Shown piece by piece: positions 10,643 through 22,230 of a stretch of DNA of 64,000 bases. Numbering within the stretch: the first letter of the stretch is position 1; the number at the start of each line of letters is the position of its first letter. This DNA is from CAVUMR01 sp963742715 (lineage in GTDB: Bacteria > Actinomycetota > Actinomycetes > Mycobacteriales > Micromonosporaceae). The stretch spans positions 1-64,000 of the forward strand of contig CAVUMR010000003.1 in the NCBI GenBank assembly GCA_963742715.1. Reading direction: 5' to 3'. Both the position numbers and the translations under genes were made by a program. The notes under the pieces are model-generated. The model ran no database searches. It was not told the DNA's origin and saw only the letters and a program-made list of their open reading frames with translations.

Positions 10643-11084
10643 CGCTGGTAGCGCTGCAGATACTCCCGGTGGTGCGGGGCCAACCGCACCAGCTTCTGCT
10701 CCTCGATGTCGAATGCCGCCAATTGACTCTCGCCGATGACCGCGGGCTTGGAGTCCGGATCGGCGAGCACCGAGCGCACCTCGTAGCCGAGCGTGAAGTC
10801 GACCGCCCGCAGCCGGCTCACCCAAATCGTCACCTGCAGTGGCGAATCCCCGAGCCGCAGCTGACCCTTGTAGGTCACCTTGACCTCGGCGATCAGCAGC
10901 CCGGTGGTGACGAAGTCATCGGCGAACGGCTTGGCCAGGAACGGGACGCGCGCCTCTTCGAGGATGGTCACCATCGTCGCGTGGTTGACGTGCTGGTACA
11001 TGTCGATGTCGGACCAGCGCACCGGCACCGGCGTGACGAACCGTTCTGAGCCGTCTGTTCTTGCGCAAGCGGCTCATCCGTCAC
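10639..11084 (-). CDS. acyl-CoA thioesterase, hotdog fold (Rv2475c-like), one frameshift
   Basis: Single hotdog-domain 4-hydroxybenzoyl-CoA/YbgC-type thioesterase of about 147 residues. The active-site segment VRWSDIDMYQHVNHATMVT contains the catalytic Asp and the conserved His-Val-Asn. A GTG at 11084 (MTDEPLAQEQTAQ) overlaps the gdh stop as GTGA. One frame break near 11045 separates this N-terminus from FVTPVPVRWSD. The downstream gene is also coupled by a GTGA overlap, so gdh, thioesterase and the Rv2474c-like gene form one translationally linked unit. Acyl substrate unknown. Confidence 0.85.
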
Positions 11085-14000
11085 CCGGTGGTGCCCGTTC
11101 CGCTCGTCCTCGTCATGCTGCGGATCTGGCGTGCGGCCACCGACAGCGTCGCCAGGTCCTTCTCGCCGTCCTCGTAGATCTCGGTCGAGCGTGCGACGCG
11201 CCCGCGCCACGCGGGAACTGTTCGTCAGCTCCCATTCCTCGATCTTCTGCTCGCCGGTCTCGTCGGGTTCGCCGACGGCCAGCACGTCGAAGCACAGTGC
11301 GCGCAGCGACCCGTAGATGTCGTCGCGAATCGCCAAGCGCGCCAACGAATGCCAACGGTCATCGCGGGCCAGCCGCGAAATCGCCGTGAGCAGGGCGTCG
11401 GCGCCAAGGTGATCCATCAGCGTGAAGTAGGTGTCCGCCACCTCGACGCGGCTCGCGGTCGGCGATGTCGGCGATGTCGATGACGTCGAGCAGGCTGTAC
11501 TGATACAGCCCGGTCGCGACCATCATCGCCAGGTCCTCGGGAACGCCTTGTGCGACGAACTCATCCGATTCCTTGGCGACGATGGCGCGGTCGTCGCCGC
11601 GCAGCCACTCCGACATCCGCGGCGTCAGGTCGGCCACCTTCGCGGCGAACCGGTTGACCTCCGCGCCAACCGCCAGCGGCTGCGGGCGGTAGTTGAGCAG
11701 CCAGCGGCCGGCGCGGTCGATCAGGCGACGCAGATCCAACGTCATCCGGTCGGTCACCGCGACCGGCGCTCCGGCGTCGCCCACGGCCCTGATCTGCCGC
11801 CACACGTCACCGACCTTGAAGATCTCGTCGGTGGCGACGTACGCGCGCACCGCATCGACCGGTCCGACGCCGACGTCCTCGCAGACGCGGTAGGCGTAGC
11901 TGATCCCCGCGGTGTCGACGAGGTCGTTGACCAGCATGGTCGTGACGATCTCCCGACGCAGCTGGTGCGTGCGGATCTCGGGGCCGAAGCGGTCGCGCAG
12001 CTGATGCGGGAAGTACTCGGGCAGCCGCGCGGCGAACACCTCCTGATCGGGAAGTTCGCCGGCCAGCAGCTCGTCCTTCAGCGCCAGCTTCACGTGCGCC
12101 ATCAGCGTCGACGAGTTCGGGTGAGGTCAGGCCGACGCCCACCTCGGTGCGCCTGCGGATCTCCTTCTCCGCCGGGAGCGCCTCGAGTTCGCGGTTGAGG
12201 CCGCGTTCGGTGACCAGTTGCTTGATCTGGCGGGCATGCACGGTGAGCAGGCTGGCGGCGTTGGCCCGGCTGGTGCCCATCAGGTCGTTCTGGGCGGCGT
12301 TGTCCTCGAGCACCAGCAGCCCGACCTCGTCGGTCATCGACATCAACAGATCGGTCCGCTCTTCGGCGCTCACCTTGCCCGCGGTGACCAGCGAGTCGAC
12401 CAGGATCTTGATGTTGACCTCGTGGTCGGAGCAGTCGACGCCGGCCGAGTTGTCCAGTGCGTCGGTGTTGACGTGTCCGCCGGCCAATTCGAACTCGATG
12501 CGCCCGCGCTGCGTCACGCCGAGGTTGCCGCCCTCGCCGATCACCTTGGCGCGCATCTGGTTTCCGTTCACCCGCACCGAGTCGTTGGCGCGGTCACCCA
12601 CGTCGGCGTCCGATTCGGTCTCCGCCTTGATGTAGGTGCCGATGCCGCCGTTCCAGAACAGGTCCGTCGGCGCCAGCATGATCGCCTTCATCAGGGCTGG
12701 CGGCGTCATCTCGGTGGCGTCGGCGGGCAGGGCCAGGGCCTCGCGCACCTGCGGACTGATCGGGATCGACTTGGCCTCCCTGCTGAACACGCCGCCGCCC
12801 TCGCTGATCAGCGCGCGGTCGTAGTCGTCCCAGCTGGACCGCGGCAGCTCGAACATCCGCTTGCGCTCGACCCACGAGCTGGCGGCGTCGGGATCGGGAT
12901 CGAGGAAGATGTGCCGGTGATCGAAGGCCGCGATCAGCCGGATGTGCTTGGACAGCAGCATGCCGTTGCCGAACACGTCACCACTCATGTCGCCGACGCC
13001 GGTGACGATGAAGTCCTCGGACTGGGTGTCGATGCCCATCTCGCGGAAGTGCCGCTTCACCGATTCCCAGGCGCCCTTGGCCGTGATGCCCATCGCCTTG
13101 TGGTCGTAGCCCACCGACCCACCGGAGGCGAAGGCGTCGCCCAGCCAGAACCCGTAGGACTTGGCGACGTCGTTGGCGATGTCGGAGAAGGTGGCGGTGC
13201 CCTTGTCCGCGGCGACGACGAGGTAGGCGTCATCCCCGTCCCGACGGACGACGCCGGCGGGCGCGACGACTGCACCGCTGGCGGTGTCGACGTTGTCGGT
13301 GATGTCGAGGAGGCCGCTGATGAACAGCCGGTAGCAGGCCACGCCCTCGGCGCGCTGGGCGTCGCGGTCGGCGGCCGCGTCCCCGGTGGGAGCGGGCGGC
13401 GACTTGAGTACGAAGCCGCCCTTGGCGCCGACCGGCACGATGACGGCGTTCTTCACGGCCTGTGCCTTGACCAGCCCGAGGATCTCGGTGCGGAAGTCCT
13501 CCCGACGGTCCGACCACCGCAGGCCGCCGCGCGCGACGTAACCGAACCGCAGGTGCACGCCCTCCACTCGCGGTGAGTACACGAAGATCTCGAACTTGGG
13601 CCGGGGCAGCGGCAATTCGTCGATCAGGCCGGGGTTGACCTTGACCGAGAGCACGTTCTGCTCACGTGCCGAACCGGGCCTGGTGACGAAGTAGTTGGTG
13701 CGCAGCGTGGCCTGGATCATGGAGGCGAACGCCCGCAGCACCCGGTCGGTGTCCAGGCTGACCAACGCGTCGATGTCGGCGGCGACGGCGGCCGCCGCGG
13801 CGGATGCGTCGTGATCGGCATCCTCCGAGGGGTCGAAGAGTGCCTCGAACAATTCGACCAGGGAGCGTGCCGTGTGCGGGTTGTCGTTGACCACCGTCTC
13901 GACGAGCGACTGGCTGTATGGAAAACCGGCCTGCCGCAGGTACTTTGCGTAGCTGCGCAGCACGGTCACCTGCTGCCAGGTCAGTCCCGCCCGCAACACC

Positions 14001-15946
14001 AACTCGTTGAACCGGTCGATTTCGGCGCGGCCCTGCCAGATGGCGGTGACGGCATCGGCGAACCGGGCTGCGGTGGCCTCGCGCGCCGCGGCGTCGTGCT
14101 CTTCGGCGATCGCCTGCCGCAGGGCGATCTTGAACTGGTAGATCCACACCGGCAGGCCGTCGGGCCGGGTCACGGTGAAGGGCCGCTCCTCGAGCACCAC
14201 GACGCCCATCGACTGCAGCATCGGCAGCAACTCGCTCAGGGACGCCGACCGTCCGCCCAGGTACCAGGTGAGCAGCGCGGCCTGGCCCTCCTCGCCTTCG
14301 GAGAACACCAGCTTGACCGAGTTGTCTTGCAGCTCTTCGATGATCGCGATGTCGCCGATGGCGTCCGCGGGGCGAAGGCCTGCTTGTAGACCTCGGGGAA
14401 CGCAGTGGAGTAGTGCTCGGCGGCGGCCTGGCCGATCGATCCCGTCTTCACCGCGCCGATCAGGCGGTCGCCCCAGGTGCGGGCGGCCTCGGTCAGCAGG
14501 TTCTGGATCCGGGACTCGTTGACCAGCGACGTATCGATGTCGGCAGGACGTGATCCCGCAGGCAGCCGAACGGTGAAGTGCACTACCGCCCAAGGAGATT
14601 CGCTGACCCGCGCGGTGTACTCGATGCTCACGCCGCCGAGCTCGCGAACCAGGATGTCCTGCATCTCGAGTCGGACCGCGGTGGTGTAGCGGTCGCGCGG
14701 CAGGTACACCAGGGCGCGACACGAAGTGGGCGAGCTGATCGGCCCGCAGGAACAGCAGCGCGCGCCGCCGCGAGCCGAGATCGACCACCGCCCTTGCCAT
14801 CTCCAGCAGATCGCGGGCGCTGAGCGCGAAGAGCTCCGAGCGCGGGATGGTCTGGATGATGTCGAGCATCAGCTGGCCGGGGTGGCTTGGGTCGCCCTGC
14901 GCCAATGCCAGGGCTTCGTGGACGCGCCGAGAGATCAGCGGGATCTCGAGCACGTTGGCGTTCGTCGCAGCCACGGTGAACAGCCCGACGAACCGGTGCT
15001 CCACGGCCTGGCCCTGCCCGCCGTGGTTCTCGCGGACGACCACGATGTATGGATACGCGCCGTAGCGCAGGAAGCTGGGCATCGTGGCCTGTGCGAGCAC
15101 CAGCAGATCGTCCGGACCGGTCAGCTGCGGGAACACGTCGGTGCGCAACCGGAGCACACCCAGGCGGCTGGCCGGGTCGACCGACGCCTCGCCGTCGCGC
15201 ACCGCGCAGCGCTGATAGCCCAGCAGGACGAAGTGGCCGTCGGCGAGCCAGCGCAACAGTGCGGCGACGTCGCGGCGGTCGTAGCTCGGGAAGAGCCCGG
15301 TGCGGTCGGCGTCCAGCGCGTTGGCCAGACCGACCAGGGTGGCATTCAGTGCGGCCGAGTCGACGGCCACCTGCCGTGCGTCGGCGAGCACGTGGGGCAG
15401 CGTCTCGGCCGCCTCGGCCACCACTCGGGTGTCCGCCGACGGGGACAGCGCGACGTGGATCCACGTCTCGTCGACGCCGTCGTGGGGTGCGTCGGGGTCG
15501 GCGGCGGGCCACATGTCGACCAGTTGACCCGACGAATCGCGGCGCACCCGGAACGTGGGATTCATGATCGCGACGTATGCGACGCCCTGCCGGTGCAGCA
15601 ACACCGTGACGGAGTCCATCAGCATCTGGCTCTGGTCGGTGACCAGCTGAAGCGCTGGCCCGAAACCCCCCGCGTCGTCGGCGCCGTACACCGCGACCTT
15701 CGTCTCACCGATCCTGCGCTGCCCGCCAAGACGGCTGTGAGCAGTCAGCAGACCCGGCGACACCAGCCTGCCCATGACCGATTGGTCGACGGGCGCCGTG
15801 ATCGCCGAATCGGCGGAAGGCGCATCACCGTGCGGCCCCTGATAGGTCTGCAGATACGCCCTGGCGAGTTTGGCGTTGGCGTCCTTGTGCAACACCGTCG
15901 TATTGGCAGATCCGTTGAAGTCTTCGCCGCTCGGATTCACCGTCAT
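11081..15946 (-). CDS. gdh: NAD-specific glutamate dehydrogenase, large (180-kDa) class, frameshifts
   Basis: Large-class NAD-dependent glutamate dehydrogenase (about 1,620 residues, as Rv2476c) converting glutamate to 2-oxoglutarate and ammonia. The start is ATG 15946 (MTVNPSGEDFNG), preceded by AGGAGC. The N-terminal regulatory (ACT-like) region extends to about residue 600. The catalytic core then shows RGGLRWSDRREDFRTEILGL, VPVGAKGGFVLK and the dinucleotide-binding stretch around FIVTGVGDMSGDVFGNGM. Frame breaks lie near 14728, 14372, 12123, 11447 and 11192; four that I resolved are one inserted base and one (14372) is a deletion. In mycobacteria this enzyme is regulated by GarA; no regulator is encoded here. 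Confidence 0.93.
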
Positions 15947-16040
15947 GCCGATTGCTCCTGACTCACAGCTGCGCACCGGCGCTGGCACGCAGGAGCGACA
16001 CTAGTAGCCCCCCGGGTCGCGCGGATCTTCCCCCGAATAA

Positions 16041-17714
16041 TTAGTCGCGCGTCAGCCTTCGGTGGGTGACCCGGTGCGGACGGGCGGCGTCGGCACCCAG
16101 CCGCTGCAGCTTGTTCTCTTCGTAGCCGCCGAAGTTGCCCTCGAACCAGAACCACTTGGCCTCGTTGTCGTCGTCGCCCTCCCACGCCAGGATGTGCGTG
16201 CAGGTGCGGTCCAGGAACCAGCGATCGTGGGAGATGACCACAGCGCACCCCGGGAACTGCTGCAGAGCGTTCTCCAGCGAGCTGAGCGTCTCGACGTCCA
16301 GGTCGTTGGTGGGCTCGTCGAGCAGGATGAGGTTCCCGCCCTCCTTGAGCGTCAACGCCAGATTCAGCCGGTTGCGCTCACCACCGGACAGCACTCCTGC
16401 CGGCTTCTGCTGATCGGGACCCTTGAACCCGAAAGCGGAGACGTAGGCCCGCGACGGCACCTCGTTCTGGCCGACCTCGATGTAGTCCAAGCCGTCGGAG
16501 ACGACCTCCCAGACGTTCTTCTTCGGGTCGATGCCGCCGCGGTTCTGGTCGACGTAGCTCAGTTTGACGGTCTCGCCGACCTTGACGATGCCGCTGTCGG
16601 GCTCCTCGAGCCCGACGATCGTCTTGAACAGCGTGGTCTTGCCGACACCGTTGGGGCCGATGACGCCGACGATGCCGTTGCGCGGCAGCGTGAAGGACAG
16701 GTCCTTGATCAGGATCCGACCGTCGAAGCCCTTGTCGAGGTTGGCCACGTCCACGACCTGGTTGCCCAATCGCGGGCCGGTCGGGATCTGGATCTCCTCG
16801 AAGTCGAGCTTGCGGGTCTTCTCCGCCTCGGCAACCATCTCCTCGTACCGGCCGAGGCGGGCCTTGTTCTTGGCCTGCCTGGCCTTGGCGCCGGAGCGCA
16901 CCCAGGCCAGCTCCTCCACCAGACGCTTCTGCAGTTTCTGGTCCTTGCGGCCCTGCAGGGTGAGGCGCTCGGCCTTCTTCTCCAGGTAGGTCGAATAGTT
17001 GCCCTCGTAGGGATAGGCCCGACCGCGATCGAGCTCGAGGATCCACTCGGCGACGTTGTCGAGGAAGTACCGGTCGTGGGTGACGGCGAGGATCGCGCCC
17101 TTGTAGTCGGCCAGGTGCTTCTCCAGCCACAGCACGCTCTCGGCGTCCAGATGGTTGGTCGGTTCGTCGAGCAGCAGGAGGTCGGGCTCCGAGAGCAGCA
17201 GCTTGCACAGCGCCACGCGCCGCTTCTCGCCACCGGACAGGTGGGTGACGGGCTCGTCGGGCGGCGGGCAGCGCAACGCATCCATCGCCTGCTCGAGCTT
17301 CGAGTCGAGGTCCCACGCGTCGGCCGCGTCCAGCTCCTCTTGCAGCTGGCCCATCTCCTCCATCAGCTCGTCGGTGTAGTCGGTGGCCATCAGCTCGGCG
17401 ACCTCGTTGTACCGATTCAGCTTCGCCTTGATCGGCACACCCTCCTCGACGTTCTCGCGGACGGTCTTGTCCTCGTCGAGCTGCGGCTCCTGCATCAGGA
17501 TGCCGACCGTGGCTCCTGGCGCAATGAATGCGTCGCCGTTGTTGGCGATGTCCAGGCCGGCCATGATCCGCAAGACGCTCGACTTGCCCGCCCCGTTGGG
17601 GCCGACGACGCCGATCTTCGCGCCCGGAAGGAAGTTCAGGGTGACGTCGTCAAGGATCACCTTGTCGCCGTGCGCCTTGCGGACCTTCCGCATCGTGTAG
17701 ATGAATTCGGCCAT
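16041..17714 (-). CDS. ettA: energy-dependent translational throttle protein EttA (ABC-F ATPase)
   Basis: Complete 557-residue ABC-F protein (Rv2477c-like) that binds the ribosomal E site and gates early elongation according to the ATP/ADP ratio. It has no membrane domain. Two nucleotide-binding domains are present: Walker A GPNGAGKSS and GPNGVGKTT, and signatures LSGGEKRR and LSGGERNR. The Arm/linker lies between, with KARQAKNKARLGRYEEM. The ATG at 17714 gives MAEFIYTMRKVRKAHGDK, the standard EttA start. The C-terminus is the usual PHRVTHRRLTRD. This long gene has no frame break although its neighbours have several. Confidence 0.95.
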   Translation of the reverse strand: MAEFIYTMRKVRKAHGDKVILDDVTLNFLPGAKIGVVGPNGAGKSSVLRIMAGLDIANNGDAFIAPGATVGILMQEPQLDEDKTVRENVEEGVPIKAKLNRYNEVAELMATDYTDELMEEMGQLQEELDAADAWDLDSKLEQAMDALRCPPPDEPVTHLSGGEKRRVALCKLLLSEPDLLLLDEPTNHLDAESVLWLEKHLADYKGAILAVTHDRYFLDNVAEWILELDRGRAYPYEGNYSTYLEKKAERLTLQGRKDQKLQKRLVEELAWVRSGAKARQAKNKARLGRYEEMVAEAEKTRKLDFEEIQIPTGPRLGNQVVDVANLDKGFDGRILIKDLSFTLPRNGIVGVIGPNGVGKTTLFKTIVGLEEPDSGIVKVGETVKLSYVDQNRGGIDPKKNVWEVVSDGLDYIEVGQNEVPSRAYVSAFGFKGPDQQKPAGVLSGGERNRLNLALTLKEGGNLILLDEPTNDLDVETLSSLENALQQFPGCAVVISHDRWFLDRTCTHILAWEGDDDNEAKWFWFEGNFGGYEENKLQRLGADAARPHRVTHRRLTRD

Positions 17715-17744
17715 GCCGTTGGATGCCTTTCGTGGACTGGTTGT

Positions 17745-17826
17745 GGCGAGCGCAGCGACGGGGGTGTCGCACCCGGGGCGAGCGCAGCGACGGGGTATCA
17801 AACCCTGGGGCGAGCGCAGCGACGGG
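17745..17826. repeat. three direct repeats with a 32-bp period upstream of ettA
   Basis: Three identical 18-bp copies of GGCGAGCGCAGCGACGGG begin at 17745, 17777 and 17809, exactly 32 bp apart, with partly related 14-bp spacers. They occupy the leader between the ettA start and the SSB-like gene. Similar GCGAGCGCAGCGACGGG elements are scattered in mycobacterial intergenic regions. With only three copies and no cas genes this is not a CRISPR array. Confidence 0.9.
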
Positions 17827-17872
17827 AGGTAGTCGCACTGCCGCGAACCATCCTAGGCGTGGCCGTCAGGTG

Positions 17873-18340
17873 CTATGCCGTCAGTGGCAGTCCGTCGACC
17901 GGTTCGTCGGAATCCGGATCGGCCACGTCGTCGTCTGGCGAGTCGGCGACCTCGTCGGACGCGTCGACTGCCTGCTCATCGGTCGATCGCCTGAGCCGTT
18001 CGAGCCGGACCGTGCTGCGGGCGAGATCCGGTCCCACTGCGGTGGCCCGCACCTCGATCGAAGCGCGCCGGACGCCTTCGCGGTCGTCGTACTCGCTGGT
18101 GTGGACCTGCCCCACGACGATCACGGGATCGCCCTTGACCAGGTGTCCCACGCCGCTGACGAGGCGGTTCCAGCAGCTGACCGAGACGAACAACGATTCG
18201 CCGTGCTCCCAGGTTCCTTCTGCGGTGCGTCGGCGCGAATTGCTCGCGACGCGGAAATTGACGACGACATGCTCGCCCACGCGGCGATGCACCGGATCGG
18301 TGACGATGTTCCCGACGATGGTGAAGGGTGTCTCGAACAT
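17873..18340 (-). CDS. single-stranded DNA-binding protein paralogue (Rv2478c-like, SsbB-type)
   Basis: OB-fold SSB paralogue of 155 residues. The N-terminal OB domain (about residues 1-105) has VGNIVTDPVHRRVGEHVVVNFRVASNSRRR and VIVVGQVHTSEYDDREGVRR. An acidic tail follows (DEVADSPDDDVADPDSDEP). The canonical hydrophobic C-terminal DDDIPF tip is absent and is replaced by DGLPLTA, so interaction with SSB partner proteins may be weak. This is the second mycobacterial SSB; the housekeeping ssb lies elsewhere. The frame is intact. Confidence 0.88.
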   Translation of the reverse strand: MFETPFTIVGNIVTDPVHRRVGEHVVVNFRVASNSRRRTAEGTWEHGESLFVSVSCWNRLVSGVGHLVKGDPVIVVGQVHTSEYDDREGVRRASIEVRATAVGPDLARSTVRLERLRRSTDEQAVDASDEVADSPDDDVADPDSDEPVDGLPLTA

Positions 18341-18505
18341 GGCTGATTCCTCTCTGACTGCGACGACGCGGATGCCATCGACGGGTCCATTTACCTGGCG
18401 TGGGCTGACGCCGCAGCCGACGGCGGCCGGTCTCGACCGCGGGCTGTGGATGAATTCGGCTCTGTGGACATGCGGGTATACCTATCGGCCGCTAGGTTTG
18501 GCGCC

Positions 18506-20132
18506 ATGACGGTGTGGATCAGTCGCCGCGACGACGCCGACGTCGAGGCCGAAGTCGCTCGGAATCGGCTCGGCGACGGCGCGCTCGCCGGGCTCAGGCT
18601 GGCGGTGAAGGACAACGTCGACGTCGCGGGGCTGCCGACGACCGCGGGTTGCCCCGAGTTCGCCTACCGTCCCGACCACGACGCCGCCTCGGTGGCGGCG
18701 CTGCGCGCGGCGGGCGCCGTCGTCGTCGGCAAGACCAATCTCGACCAGTTCGCCACCGGGCTGGTGGGCACCCGGTCGCCCTACGGCGCGGTGCCCGACA
18801 GCCGCCGCCCCGACTACATCAGCGGCGGCTCGAGTTCGGGTTCGGCGGTGGCGGTGGCCAGCGGCGAGGCCGACATCGCGATCGGCACCGACACCGCGGG
18901 ATCGGGACGGGTACCCGCAGGCCTGCAGGGCATCGTCGGCATCAAGCCGACCGTCGGTGTCGTCAGCACCGACGGCGTCGTGCCTGCGTGCGAATCCTAT
19001 GACTGCGTCACGATCTTCGCCCGCGACCTGGAGGTCGCCAACCGCGCGATGGGCGTGATGGCCGCAGGTGCGCCGCAGCGTCCGTGGCCGGCCGACGTGA
19101 AGCTCGCGGCCCCGCCCAATCCCGTCGTCGCCGTGCCCTCCGAGCTCCCCGGGCTCGACGGCGTGTGGCGCGCCGCGTTCGACGCCTCGGTCGGCGCGCT
19201 GACCGACGCCGGGGCCCGCGTCGTCACCGTCGACTTCGCACCGTTCCTGGCCGCCGCCAAGCTGCTCTACGACGGCGCCCTGGTCAGCGAAAGATACGCG
19301 GCCGTAGGCGAATTCATCGATGCCCACCCGGATGCCACGGTCGATCCCACGGTGGGCCGGATCGTCACGGCGGCGCGCGACATCCCCGCACACCAGCTGG
19401 TCCGCGACCGCCGCGAGGTGCAGCGGCTGCGCACCGTGGCGTTGGCGTCCCTCGACGGCGTCGACGCGTTGCTGGTGCCCACGGCGCCGATGCATCCGAG
19501 CCTCGCCGAGGTCGCCGCCGATCCCGTCGGGGTGAACTCCCGGATGGGCACCTACACGAACTTCTGCAACCTCTTCGACATGTGCGCGGTGTCGGTGCCC
19601 GCGGGTATGGCGGGCGACGCCCAGTTCGGCGTCACCGTGCTGGCCCGCGCGTTCGACGACGCGGTCGCACTCGACGTCGCAGCGCTGGCGTCGGGAGTCG
19701 AAGCGCCGGTGGATGTTTGGCCGCTGGCCGCCGCGGACGTCACCGAGCTCGTGGTGTTCGGCGCGCATCTGCGGGGCGGGCCGCTGGTGCATCAGCTCAC
19801 CGACGTCGGCGCCCGCTGGGCGGGCGAGTTGACCACGTCCGCGCGTTACCGGATGACGCTGCTGCCGACGACGCCGCCCAAGCCTGCGATCACGCGGGTG
19901 CCCGACTCGCGGCGGTACCGCATTGAAGGCGCACCGGTGGCTGCTCTCCCCCGCGGCGCTCGGCCGCTTCCTTGCCGCGCTGCCCGCCCCGATGCAACTC
20001 GGCAAGGTCGAGTTCGACGACGGCACCTGGCGAACCTCGTTCGGGTGTGACGGCGGCGCCGCCGACGCGGGCGCCGACATCAGCCACTTCGGTGGCTGGG
20101 CGGCGGCGGTCGCTGCGGGCGCGGTCGGCTGA
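18506..20132 (+). CDS. atzF: allophanate hydrolase (amidase-signature family), C-terminal frameshift
   Basis: Amidase-signature enzyme of the AtzF type, hydrolysing allophanate to CO2 and ammonia at the end of urea or triazine/pyrimidine nitrogen catabolism. The Ser-Ser-Lys triad is visible: Lys in LAVKDNVDVAG, and Ser in SGGSSSGSAVAV and DTAGSGRVPAG. The amidase domain is followed by a C-terminal domain (LVVFGAHLRGGPLVHQL and RVPDSRRYRIEG) as in AtzF. One frame break near 19925 separates the last 70 residues (WLLSPAALGRFLAALP ... HFGGWAAAV). It is absent from the M. tuberculosis block and lies between the SSB-like gene and the CopD/CtaG gene. No urea carboxylase is adjacent. Confidence 0.85.
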
Positions 20133-20138
20133 CGCGAC

Positions 20139-22230
20139 TCACACCAACCGCCGAACGCACCGCATGTTGCCGCCCCTTCTCGGGGCGATGCGTTGACAAC
20201 CGTGCCTCGGCGTAGCGCGACCCCGCGTCGCGCTCCGCCATCTCGGCCAGCATCGCGTTGTAGGCCGCCAGGTCGGCGTCGTCGTCGCGGTCGGCGGCGC
20301 GGTCGAGCCGTTTGGCGTCGCGTCGGTCGCTGCGGCGTCCACTGGATCAGCAGCGCGATCATCACCAGCACCAGCGGGATTTCGCCTGCCGCCCAGGCGA
20401 TTCCGCCGCCGAGGCGTTGGTCGCCGATGAGATCGGTGTGCCAGTACAGCTTCAGCGACTCGTAGAAGCTGCCTGCCAGCACGACCTGCGCTGCCCATCA
20501 GCAGCACGCCGAAGAACGCGTGCAGCGGCAGCGAGGCGAACACCACGCCCAGCTTCGCCAGCGGCGGGATCGGCCGCGGCGTCGGGTCGACTCCGATGAC
20601 CACCCAGTAGAAGAGGTAGCCGGTCAGCAGGAAGTGCAGGTTCATCGCAAGGTGCGCGGCGTGGCTGCCCGCCGCCGCGTCGAAGATGCCGCCGAAGTAC
20701 AGGCCGTAGAAGCCCGCGACGAACAGCACCGTCGCGACGATCGGGTTGGTCAGGAACTTCGACACCCGGCTGTGCAGCGCCGCCAGCAGCCATTCCCGCG
20801 GGCCCGGCGGATCGGCGCGCCCGGCGGCGGGCAACGCGCGCAGCGCCAGGCGTGACGGGCGCACCGAGCACCAGCAGCACGGGCACCAGCATCGACAGCA
20901 GCATGTGGGCGGCCATGTGCATGCTGAACATCGCGGGCATGTAGCGGCCGACGCCCGATGACGTCGCGAACAGCAGCACCGCGCATCCACACAGCCAGGC
21001 GACGATCCGGCCGGTCGGCCAGGCGTCCCCGCGGCGGCGCAGGCGGCGCACCCCGACCAGGTACAGCGCGGCGAAGACGATGGCGGCGGTGCCGAAGATC
21101 AGGTCGAACCGCCAGTCGAACAGGACCCGCGCCAGCGTCGGCGGGCCGGCGAAGTCGTAGCCGATCTCGATCGCCGGGATCGACGGGTTGTAGATCGGCG
21201 GCGGCGGTGGCGGGGTGCGGCCGAGCGCGACGGCGATGCCGAACGTCAGACCGAAGACCACCGCCTCGATCAGCGCCAGCCGGATCAGCGGCCGCCGGTC
21301 GTCGGGATCTGCCGCCAGCGCGGCCACGCCGCGGCGTCGCTGCTGCCAGCCGATGACGCCGAGCGTGCACAGCGCGACCGTCTTGGCGATGATCAGCCAG
21401 CCGTAGCCGCTGCTGAGCAGGTCGCCGGGCCTGATTCGGACGAACGCGTTGACGACGCCGGACAGCGCCATCGCGACGAAGCACCACAGCGCGACCGCGG
21501 AGAACCGCCGCGCGGCAAGGTCGGCGTGCGCGCCGCCACGCATGGCGTGTACCAGCAGCGCCAGCAGGCCACCGGCCCACACCGCGCCGGCGATCAGGTG
21601 GATGAGCAGGCTGTTGGTGGCCAGGTCGTGCGAGCCGCCGGCCGACGAGTGACCGGTCAGCGCGAGCGGGAGCAGGGTGGCCAGCGAGCCGGCGAACAGC
21701 AGCGGCGTCCACGACCAGCGCAGCACCGGGATGCTGATCACCGTGACGATGGCCGCGAGCAGCGCCGTCCACCGCCAGGTGCCCGCGGTCTCGATCAGCC
21801 CGGCGACCGACCAGACGTCCGCCGGGCTGAGCCTGCTCGCCAGCGGCTGCCCGGTGACGTCGGAGACGGTCAGCGGCACCAGCAGCGCCGCGCACACCGC
21901 CCAGACGCCCGACGCGAACGTGCCGACCCGCAGCGCGCGGTAGCCCGACACGTCGAGGACGCCGTTGGACTGCGGCGGCACCAGGAACGCCGCCAGCAGG
22001 AACGATCCGACCGCCACGACGGCCGCGATCTCGCCCGCGGCCCGGACGAACGGCAGCCCGTAGCTGGTCACGGGTCCGGGATCGGGCAATCCGGTGGCGG
22101 TCAGCGCGTCGGCCAGCGACAGCCCGGCGATGCCCGCGGCGGTGACGCCCGCCAGCAGTCCGACCCCGACGAGCACCGGCCACACCGCGGCGGTACGTGC
22201 GTTGCGCACCGGAGACGCGACCGTCGTCAT
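20139..22230 (-). CDS. copper-resistance D / CtaG-like fused membrane protein (Rv0102-like), frameshifted
   Basis: Polytopic membrane protein of roughly 690 residues. The N-terminal half is CopD-like (helices with LIHLIAGAVWAGGLLALLVH). The C-terminal half resembles the cytochrome-oxidase assembly family CtaG/caa3 (HMAAHMLLSMLVPVLLVLG, LHFLLTGYLFYWVVIGVDP). Both carry membrane histidines suited to copper handling. Breaks occur near 20866, 20487 and 20335, and perhaps another before the end. The ATG at 22230 overlaps the plsB2 stop (ATGA), so it is translated with plsB2. A role in copper delivery to respiratory oxidase is inferred from family. The exact C-terminus is uncertain. Confidence 0.8.

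Noticed and set aside
12218..13576. Long plus-strand open frame opposite gdh (452 codons)
   Set aside because: Antisense shadow of a well-supported gene; low-complexity His/Asp/Val/Gly-rich translation typical of reversed GC-rich coding DNA.
17745..17826. Possible short CRISPR array
   Set aside because: Only three 18-bp units, spacers of 14 bp that are partly alike, and no cas genes in the window.
16062..18509. 815-codon plus-strand open frame across ettA and the SSB-like gene
   Set aside because: Spans two real minus-strand genes and their intergenic repeat; no domain, start site or codon logic.
18482..20482. 666-codon minus-strand open frame opposite atzF
   Set aside because: Translation is Gly/Arg/His-rich shadow sequence, while the plus strand encodes clear amidase motifs.
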